A DNA stretch of 7,203 bases, taken from positions 1-7,203 of the forward strand of contig JAYZHG010000138.1 in NCBI GenBank assembly GCA_036166735.1. Reading direction: 5' to 3'. The position numbers were made by a program, and so were the translations under genes. The notes under the pieces are model-generated. The model saw nothing but the letters and a program-made list of their open reading frames with translations. It searched no databases and had not been told where the DNA came from. Shown piece by piece: positions 1-5,004 of the stretch (its first letter is position 1; each line of letters starts with the position of its first letter). This DNA is from JAPYTU01 sp036166735. Lineage in GTDB: Bacteria > Bacteroidota > Bacteroidia > Cytophagales > MED-G16.

Positions 1-55
1 ATGCACCAAAAATGATATTATAATTCTTAAAAAAATAGATACCATTGAAAGTTAA
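1..55 (+). other. Window edge; possible 3' tail of an upstream gene
   Basis: No complete gene fits here. Two plus-strand frames could be the end of a gene that begins before the window. One reads APKMIL and stops at 21-23. The other reads CTKNDIIILKKIDTIES and stops at 53-55, which would overlap the TTG start of the next gene by 11 nt. The first uses codons (gca, cca, aaa, tta) closer to the A-ending preference of the neighbouring genes. The second would fit the tight packing of the region. The piece is too short to choose between them or to name a product, and it may be plain intergenic DNA. I see no TAnnTTTG promoter element in it. Confidence 0.2.
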
Positions 56-812
56 ATTTTTAGGAACTGGAACTTCTCAAGGAATACCTGTTATAGGATG
101 TGAATGTAATATTTGTAAATCAAAAAATAAAAAAGATGTTCGACTAAGATCATCAATTTATATAAATCATAAAAATCTAAATTTTATTATAGATACTGGA
201 CCTGATTTTAGACAACAAGTTTTAAATAATAACATCAAAAAAATTGATTTTGTGTTATATACACACGCACATAGAGATCACACATCTGGTATAGACGAAT
301 TAAGATCTTTTAATTTTTTACAAAAAAAATCTATAAAAGCATTTGGAAATAACTATTTAGTAAATCAATTAAAAAATGATTTTTCTTACATTTTTAGTGG
401 AATTAAATACCCAGGTCTACCACAAATTGATTTAAAAACAATAAATAAAGATTTTTTCTACAAAAAATTAAAAATAATTCCTATAAAAGTACACCACCAT
501 AAACTAGAAGTACTTGGTTACAGAATTAAAGATTTCACTTATATAACTGATGCAAACTTTATTTCAAATATTGAATTAAATAAAATTAGTAACAGCAAAA
601 TATTGGTATTAAACTGTTTGCAAATTGATAAACATATTTCACACTTTAATTTAGAAGAAGCAATTGATGTTATTAAAAAATTAAAAATTAAAAAAGCATA
701 TTTTACTCATATTTCTCATAATTTAGGAAAGCACAATAAAATAAATAAACTTTTACCAAAAAATATTTCTTTAGCGTATGATGGTCTAGAAATTAATTTA
801 CAAAAAGACTAA
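45..812 (+). CDS. PhnP-like metallo-beta-lactamase-fold hydrolase
   Basis: This is a 255-residue cytoplasmic metal-dependent hydrolase of the metallo-beta-lactamase superfamily, in the branch that includes the phosphodiesterase PhnP. The N-terminal GTGTSQGIPVIGC (7-19) is typical of that branch, and C19, C21 and C24 form its CxCxxC cluster. The metal motif HxHxDH is intact at H74, H76, D78 and H79, followed by GIDELRSFN. Further ligand candidates are the H150-H152 run, D169 in YITDAN, and H222 and H225 in THISHNLG. By analogy with PhnP, the cysteines and H225 may hold a structural zinc while the rest bind the catalytic pair; this is inference. The TTG start is chosen because the protein then begins with the usual family start, KVKFLGTGTS, and no ATG is near. 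No phosphonate (phn) genes are adjacent, so the substrate is unknown; a cyclic phosphate or similar phosphodiester is one possibility. The stop overlaps the convergent pyk stop. Confidence 0.9.
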   Translation: MKVKFLGTGTSQGIPVIGCECNICKSKNKKDVRLRSSIYINHKNLNFIIDTGPDFRQQVLNNNIKKIDFVLYTHAHRDHTSGIDELRSFNFLQKKSIKAFGNNYLVNQLKNDFSYIFSGIKYPGLPQIDLKTINKDFFYKKLKIIPIKVHHHKLEVLGYRIKDFTYITDANFISNIELNKISNSKILVLNCLQIDKHISHFNLEEAIDVIKKLKIKKAYFTHISHNLGKHNKINKLLPKNISLAYDGLEINLQKD

Positions 813-2236
813 CTAACTATATTCACTTTCATCATATTTGTATGACTTTCCCAATGTTCTGGCATAGAAGCTGTTACTATATATTTATCATCTTTTGTCA
901 AATGATTATTTTCAACTAATATATTTTCAATATTTTCAAGTGTTAAATCAATATTTTCTGTCTTATCATAAAATATGCACCTAACTCCCCAAACTATATT
1001 CATAATATTACCTAAATTTTTATCATTAGTAACTATAAATATTTTAGCTTTTGGCCTATTACCAGATACTCTAAATGCAGTAAATCCACTTTTCGTCATA
1101 GATACAATGGCTTTAGCATTAATTTGCTTTGAAAGCCGACAAGCAGCAGTTATCAAACTTTCATTTACCCTATTTTTTAAAAGTTTATTTTTTTCAAAAT
1201 TATAATAGATTTCAGAAGTGCTTCTTTCAACAGAACTTATTATTTTTTCCATGCTTTTAACAGCAATAATTGGATAATTCCCTGTTGCTGATTCTGCAGA
1301 AAGCATAACTGCATCAGCACCATCAAGTACAGCATTTGCAACATCATTTGACTCTGCTCTAGTTGGAGTTTTTTGTTCTACCATACTTTCAAGCATTTGT
1401 GTAGCTATAATTACAGGTTTATATGCTTTATTACATTTATCAACAATCTTTTTTTGGTATATAGGTACAGATTCCATAGGCATTTCTACACCTAAATCAC
1501 CTCTTGCAACCATCAATCCATCTGATGCTTTAATTATTTTATCAATATTTTTTATTGCTTGTGGTTTTTCAATTTTAGCAATTATTCTAGTTTCTTTTCC
1601 TCTCTCCCTAATCAATTTTCTTAATAACTTAATATCTTTTTCAGATCGCACAAAGGATAATGCAATCCAATCAACATCATTATCTAATCCAAAATGTAAA
1701 TCTTCAATATCCTTTTCTGTAATAGATGATAAAGAAATATTACTTTCGGGAAAATTAATACCTTTTCTAGGTAACAATATCCCACCCCTTATAATCTTAG
1801 TTAAAACTTCATTTTTAGAAGAACTTATTACCCTTAACTCTATCTTACCATCATCAATAAGTATACTCTCATTGGATTTAATATCATATAAAATATCATT
1901 ATCTATTGAAATAACCCTAGAATCACCAACAACATTTTTAGAAACAATTTTTAATTCTTCATTATCTTGTAATTTAATAGAATCATTTAATAATTCTCCT
2001 ACTCGAATTTTTGGTCCTTGTAAATCTTGAAGTATGCAAACAGGTACATTTAACTCTTCACTAATTTTTCTAACATTCTTTATAATTTGTTTATGAAATT
2101 CTTTTTCACCATGAGAAAAATTTAATCTAACAACATCAACCCCAGCAATTACCATTTCTTTTAAAATGTTAATATCAGAAGAAGATGGACCTATTGTAGC
2201 TATTATTTTTGTTTTATTATAAAGAATATTTTTCAT
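809..2236 (-). CDS. pyk: Pyruvate kinase
   Basis: Catalyses phosphoenolpyruvate + ADP to pyruvate + ATP, the last step of glycolysis, in the cytoplasm. The 475 residues match the usual length (about 470-480). The N-terminal barrel starts at TKIIATIGPSS (8-18) with VRLNFSHG (36-43). LQDLQGPKIRVG (69-80) is followed by the B domain (about 81-160). The signature IIAKIEKPQ gives catalytic K221 and metal ligand E223. ARGDLG gives the second metal ligand, D247, and IIATQML the active-site T279; PTRAESNDVANAV (291-303) follows. The C-terminal domain keeps a phosphate-loop-like TKSGFTA (381-387), so allosteric control by a sugar phosphate is possible, but the effector cannot be read from sequence. 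The ATG overlaps the TGA of the upstream IPExxxVDY-family gene as ATGA, so translation is probably coupled. Its TAG overlaps the stop of the convergent hydrolase gene, leaving no room for a separate terminator. Confidence 0.97.
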   Translation of the reverse strand: MKNILYNKTKIIATIGPSSSDINILKEMVIAGVDVVRLNFSHGEKEFHKQIIKNVRKISEELNVPVCILQDLQGPKIRVGELLNDSIKLQDNEELKIVSKNVVGDSRVISIDNDILYDIKSNESILIDDGKIELRVISSSKNEVLTKIIRGGILLPRKGINFPESNISLSSITEKDIEDLHFGLDNDVDWIALSFVRSEKDIKLLRKLIRERGKETRIIAKIEKPQAIKNIDKIIKASDGLMVARGDLGVEMPMESVPIYQKKIVDKCNKAYKPVIIATQMLESMVEQKTPTRAESNDVANAVLDGADAVMLSAESATGNYPIIAVKSMEKIISSVERSTSEIYYNFEKNKLLKNRVNESLITAACRLSKQINAKAIVSMTKSGFTAFRVSGNRPKAKIFIVTNDKNLGNIMNIVWGVRCIFYDKTENIDLTLENIENILVENNHLTKDDKYIVTASMPEHWESHTNMMKVNIVS

Positions 2237-2661
2237 ATATAAAGCATGTATTTTTCTTTCAATTTATTTACATCAACAAAATTAGCAAATTGAATACGAT
2301 TATCTCTTTTTAATTCATTAATTATATTAAAAGACTCAAATTCAAAAAAATTGACAGAAAACTGAAGCAAATAATCAAATTTTGATAATTTAGAAATAAA
2401 ATGTGACTTTACATTTTCTTTATTATTAAGCCTATTTGTTAATAATCGTATATACTTCTTTTTATCTTTATAATTTAGACACGAAACACTTATTAATTGA
2501 TTATTTACCAATTTAATTAAAATATTATCACTTTTTTTTAAATTAATATTTAATAAAGTATTTAATATCCAAGCTATTTTATATTCTTTTGAATTAGATA
2601 CAATACCGACAACTTTAAAATCATCTAAATGAAATTTAATTTTTGATTTCTTAATATTCAA
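2233..2661 (-). CDS. Divergent IPExxxVDY-family protein
   Basis: A 142-residue protein of unknown function. It is recognisable as a member of the Bacteroidetes IPExxxVDY family by three blocks: LDDF at 12-15, EYKIAWILNTLLNINLKK at 26-43 (family: xYRLAYLLNKxLxINLxR), and DVNKLKEK at 130-137 (family: DVNxLKxK). The position of the namesake motif holds ISKLSKFDY (89-97), so only the first I and the final DY remain. No signal peptide or membrane segment is visible, so it is probably cytoplasmic. The start is a TTG at 2661; no ATG precedes the conserved LDDF block. The gene directly precedes pyk and shares ATGA with it, and members of this family are typically found beside pyk, which suggests a linked role, possibly in Pyk assembly or regulation. 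That role is a guess. Family assignment rests on remembered consensus plus context. Confidence 0.75.
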   Translation of the reverse strand: MNIKKSKIKFHLDDFKVVGIVSNSKEYKIAWILNTLLNINLKKSDNILIKLVNNQLISVSCLNYKDKKKYIRLLTNRLNNKENVKSHFISKLSKFDYLLQFSVNFFEFESFNIINELKRDNRIQFANFVDVNKLKEKYMLYI

Positions 2662-2682
2662 TATTATTATATTTATAATTAA

Positions 2683-2692
2683 AGTATATACT
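2683..2692. promoter_or_regulatory. Palindrome AGTATATACT, possible operator
   Basis: A perfect 10-bp palindrome centred between the two divergent operons, 11 bp upstream of the acpP -33 element and overlapping the best minus-strand -7-like sequence. That position would suit a repressor touching both promoters. Short A/T-rich palindromes arise easily by chance at this base composition, and no regulator gene is in the window, so this is only a candidate. Confidence 0.2.
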
Positions 2693-2703
2693 AAGTTATA
2701 TAG

Positions 2704-2733
2704 TTTGAGAATTGAAAAAAAAATTTATTTTTG
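2704..2733 (+). promoter_or_regulatory. Bacteroidetes-type promoter of acpP-fabF-rnc
   Basis: TTTG at 2704-2707, an 18-bp spacer, then TATTTTTG at 2726-2733. This matches the -33 (TTG) and -7 (TAnnTTTG) elements recognised by the primary sigma factor of Bacteroidetes, with a spacer in the usual range. Transcription would start a few bases after 2733, giving a leader of about 15-20 nt that is A-rich (ATAAAAATAAAC) and has no Shine-Dalgarno sequence, as is normal in this phylum. Confidence 0.65.
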
Positions 2734-2756
2734 CAGAGTAATAAAAATAAACTTCT

Positions 2757-2993
2757 ATGGAACATATTGAAAATAAAGTAAAAGAAATTATAATTGACAA
2801 ATTGGGAATTGAAGAATCAGAGATTACTGATTCCGCTAGTTTTACAAATGATTTAGGTGCTGATTCGTTAGACACCGTTGAATTAATTATGGAATTTGAA
2901 AAAGAATTCAATATTTCTATTCCTGATGAAGACGCAGAAAAAATTGGTACCGTAGGCCAAGCAATCTCATATTTAAAAGAACACGTTAGTTAA
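2757..2993 (+). CDS. acpP: Acyl carrier protein
   Basis: This 78-residue acidic protein carries growing acyl chains on a phosphopantetheine arm during fatty acid synthesis in the cytoplasm. The attachment motif LGADSLDTVEL is intact, and S37 is the residue modified by holo-ACP synthase. Length, helix I (EHIENKVKEIIIDKLGI) and helix II after the DSL motif (LDTVELIMEFEKEF) are all standard. It is the first gene of the plus-strand block and lies 31 bp upstream of fabF, the usual pairing in bacteria. The Bacteroidetes promoter just upstream and the short A-rich leader suit a highly expressed gene. ATG at 2757 is the only sensible start. Confidence 0.97.
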   Translation: MEHIENKVKEIIIDKLGIEESEITDSASFTNDLGADSLDTVELIMEFEKEFNISIPDEDAEKIGTVGQAISYLKEHVS

Positions 2994-3010
2994 ACGGAAA
3001 TAAAATAACC

Positions 3011-3030
3011 ATTCATCTAATAAGATGAGT
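3011..3030 (+). promoter_or_regulatory. Hairpin enclosing the fabF start codon
   Basis: In the acpP-fabF gap, ATTCATCT (3011-3018) can pair with AGATGAGT (3023-3030) across the loop AATA. That gives eight pairs, one of them G-U, with a perfect 6-bp core TCATCT/AGATGA. The fabF ATG (3025-3027) lies inside the right arm. Folded, the stem would hide the start codon, and ribosomes leaving acpP or a bound factor would have to open it. No T-run follows, so it is not an intrinsic terminator. The stem holds only two G-C pairs, so its stability is modest. Confidence 0.4.
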
Positions 3031-4278
3031 AAAAAAAGAGTAGTAATAACGGGAATGGGAGCAATAACTCCCATTGGTAATAATCTTAAAGAATATAATC
3101 AATCATTATTTAATGGGATAGGTGGTTGTAAACCTATTACAAGATTTGACGCTTCAAAATTTAAAACAAGATTTGCGTGTGAACTTAAAAACTATGATCC
3201 TTTAAACTATTTTGATAAAAAAGAATCTAGGAAAATGGATGCTTTTGCACAATATGGATTGATTGTTGCTGAAGAAGCTCTTCAAGATTCCGGAATAGAT
3301 TTAAACGAAATAGATAAAAATAAATTTGGAGTTATTTGGGGATCTGGTGTAGGTGGAATTGAAACATTCCAAAATGAACTCATAAATTTTAGTGAAAATA
3401 ATAAAAATCCTAGATTTAATCCTTTTTTTATACCCAAACTAATTCCTGACATATGCCCAGGTCTTATTGCAATAAAATATGGTCTAAAAGGGCCTAATTT
3501 TGCCACAGTTTCAGCATGCGCATCTGCATCAAATGCAATTATAGATTCTTTTAATTATATCAAATCAGGCACTTCAGACATAATAATTACTGGAGGATCT
3601 GAAGCAGCTGTTAATGAAACTGGTGTTGGAGGTTTTAATGCATTAAAAGCTCTTTCTGAAAGAAATAATTCTCCAGCAACGGCATCAAGACCATTTGATA
3701 AAGAAAGAGATGGATTTGTTCTTGGTGAAGGTGGTGGTGGTCTGATATTAGAAAATTATGATCATGCAATTAAACGAAATGCTAAAATTTATGCTGAAAT
3801 AATTGGTTTTGGAATGTCTTGTGATGCTCACCACATAACAGCACCACATCCAGAAGGTGAAGGAGCTAGATTAGTTATGAATAATGCCATAAATAATGCA
3901 AACATTAGAAAAGAAGAAATCGATTATATAAATGTACACGGAACATCAACTCCTCTAGGAGATAAAAGTGAAATATGTGCTATAGAAAATGTTTTTAATG
4001 ACCATGCATATAATATAAATATAAGTTCAACTAAATCTATGACAGGACACCTGTTAGGAGCTGCTGGAGCAATAGAATCTATTGCATCAATTATTTCAAT
4101 AAATGAAGGGTTTATTCCACCTACTATAAATCATTTTAATAAAGATGAAGAATTTAATCCTAGATTGAATCTTACTCTTAACAAAACCCAAAAAAAAGAT
4201 GTTAATATTGCTATTAGTAATACATTTGGATTTGGAGGGCACAACACCTCAATAATTTTTAAAAAAATAAATTTATAG
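3025..4278 (+). CDS. fabF: Beta-ketoacyl-ACP synthase II
   Basis: This is the condensing enzyme of fatty acid elongation: it joins malonyl-ACP to acyl-ACP with loss of CO2 to give beta-ketoacyl-ACP. The 417 residues are a typical FabF length. The thiolase-fold triad is complete: C165 in VSACASASNA, H305 in NVHGTSTPLGD and H342 in KSMTGHLLGAAG, with K337 also present. Each lies two residues later than in E. coli FabF (C163, H303, K335, H340). The C-terminal gating loop reads FGFGGHN (401-407), with H where E. coli has T. It begins VVITGMGAITPIGNN, the usual start. The two C-H-H histidines identify it as a KAS I/II type rather than FabH. It receives its substrate on the AcpP encoded immediately upstream, and its TAG shares one base with the GTG start of rnc. 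Confidence 0.97.
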   Translation: MSKKRVVITGMGAITPIGNNLKEYNQSLFNGIGGCKPITRFDASKFKTRFACELKNYDPLNYFDKKESRKMDAFAQYGLIVAEEALQDSGIDLNEIDKNKFGVIWGSGVGGIETFQNELINFSENNKNPRFNPFFIPKLIPDICPGLIAIKYGLKGPNFATVSACASASNAIIDSFNYIKSGTSDIIITGGSEAAVNETGVGGFNALKALSERNNSPATASRPFDKERDGFVLGEGGGGLILENYDHAIKRNAKIYAEIIGFGMSCDAHHITAPHPEGEGARLVMNNAINNANIRKEEIDYINVHGTSTPLGDKSEICAIENVFNDHAYNINISSTKSMTGHLLGAAGAIESIASIISINEGFIPPTINHFNKDEEFNPRLNLTLNKTQKKDVNIAISNTFGFGGHNTSIIFKKINL

Positions 4279-4970
4279 TGAACATTTTTTTTAAAAATAA
4301 AAAAGATTTAAAATTAATTAATGCAGTAAAATTTATTTTAGGTTATAAACCAAAAAAAATTCAATTATATAAACTTGCCTTATTGCATAAATCTAATAAT
4401 TCTGAAGAATCAAATGAAAGATTAGAGTATCTAGGAGATGCTGTATTAGGGTTAATTGTTGCAAATTATTTATTTAAATTATATCCTTATAAAGACGAAG
4501 GGTTTCTTACGAAAATAAGATCAAAAATTGTAAGTAGGGATTCACTAAATAATCTTGGAAGAAAAATTGGAATCAAAGAACTTATAAATCTTCAAAAAGC
4601 AAAAACAAAATCTTATGAATCAGTATATGGTGATGCTGTTGAAGCTTTAATTGGTGCATGTTATTTAGAAAATGGATTTAATTATTGTTCAAAAAAAGTT
4701 ATTAATAATATATTAGTTCCTTATTATGATTTAGATTCCTTAACAAGTCAAACTCATAATTTTAAAAGTAAAATTTTAGAATGGGCACAAAAAGAAAAAA
4801 TGAAAATTAGTTTTATTATTGAAAAAAAAACAACATCAAATAAGTTTTCACAATTTAAATCCATTTTATACCTTAATAGTAAAAAACTTTCTGAAGGTTA
4901 TGGAAAAAGTAAAAAAAATGCAGAAAAAGATGCTTCTAGAAATGCTTGCGATAAACTTGAGTTAGTGTAA
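4278..4970 (+). CDS. rnc: Ribonuclease III
   Basis: This endonuclease cuts double-stranded RNA, mainly in the maturation of 16S and 23S precursors and in turnover of structured mRNAs. The 230 residues hold an N-terminal catalytic domain with the signature NERLEYLGDAVL (46-57). The acidic residues E47, E50, D54, D119 and E122 match E. coli E38, E41, D45, D114 and E117. A C-terminal double-stranded-RNA-binding domain (about 162-229) ends in GYGKSKKNAEKDASRNAC, where the lysines that contact RNA are visible. The start is a GTG sharing its G with the fabF stop (TAGTG), so translation probably depends on re-initiation after fabF. The linkage acpP-fabF-rnc is common in Bacteroidetes. A short basic N-terminal extension (FFKNKKDLK) before the catalytic domain is unremarkable. 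Confidence 0.96.
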   Translation: MNIFFKNKKDLKLINAVKFILGYKPKKIQLYKLALLHKSNNSEESNERLEYLGDAVLGLIVANYLFKLYPYKDEGFLTKIRSKIVSRDSLNNLGRKIGIKELINLQKAKTKSYESVYGDAVEALIGACYLENGFNYCSKKVINNILVPYYDLDSLTSQTHNFKSKILEWAQKEKMKISFIIEKKTTSNKFSQFKSILYLNSKKLSEGYGKSKKNAEKDASRNACDKLELV

Positions 4971-4975
4971 TTTTG
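4946..4975 (+). promoter_or_regulatory. Candidate nadE promoter inside the end of rnc
   Basis: TTG at 4946-4948, a 19-bp spacer, then TAATTTTG at 4968-4975, a perfect TAnnTTTG -7 element. The TAA of rnc (4968-4970) is itself the first three bases of the -7 element. Transcription would start around 4980, leaving a leader of roughly 25 nt before the TTG start of nadE. This would let nadE be expressed independently of the acpP-fabF-rnc transcript. Spacing and both motifs agree with the Bacteroidetes consensus, but such motifs are short. Confidence 0.5.
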
Positions 4976-5004
4976 TCTAAGAAAAACATAACTCTATACA
5001 AACT

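Larger units (their letters stand above)
2662..2756. promoter_or_regulatory. Divergent intergenic region between the pyk operon and acpP
   Basis: At 95 bp this is the largest gene-free gap in the window, and it must drive two operons in opposite directions. The acpP promoter occupies 2704-2733. For the minus strand I find no perfect TAnnTTTG. The nearest candidates lie in minus-strand TATATACTTT (complement of 2681-2690), which is at best a partial -7 element with no good TTG upstream. Since only about 40 bp separate the acpP -33 element from the first minus-strand codon, the minus promoter must lie in that space or overlap the acpP promoter. The rest is plain AT-rich sequence. Confidence 0.55.

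Noticed and set aside
975..1205. Open frame of 76 codons on the plus strand inside pyk
   Set aside because: It is antisense to well-conserved pyruvate kinase sequence; its hydrophobic look is the mirror of the pyk codons. No promoter or family resemblance.
1378..2236. Frameshift or truncation in pyk
   Set aside because: All catalytic motifs are in one frame and the total length is normal, so the gene is intact.
2696..2911. Open frame on the minus strand across the acpP promoter and acpP
   Set aside because: It is antisense to the conserved acyl carrier protein, low in complexity, and would run over the acpP promoter. A shadow of acpP.
2994..3030. Intrinsic terminator or attenuator between acpP and fabF
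   Set aside because: The hairpin is followed by A's rather than a T-run on the plus strand and has only two G-C pairs; it is better read as a start-codon hairpin.
3282..3506. Open frame of 74 codons on the minus strand inside fabF
   Set aside because: Antisense to conserved FabF; no sign of its own start region or a protein family.
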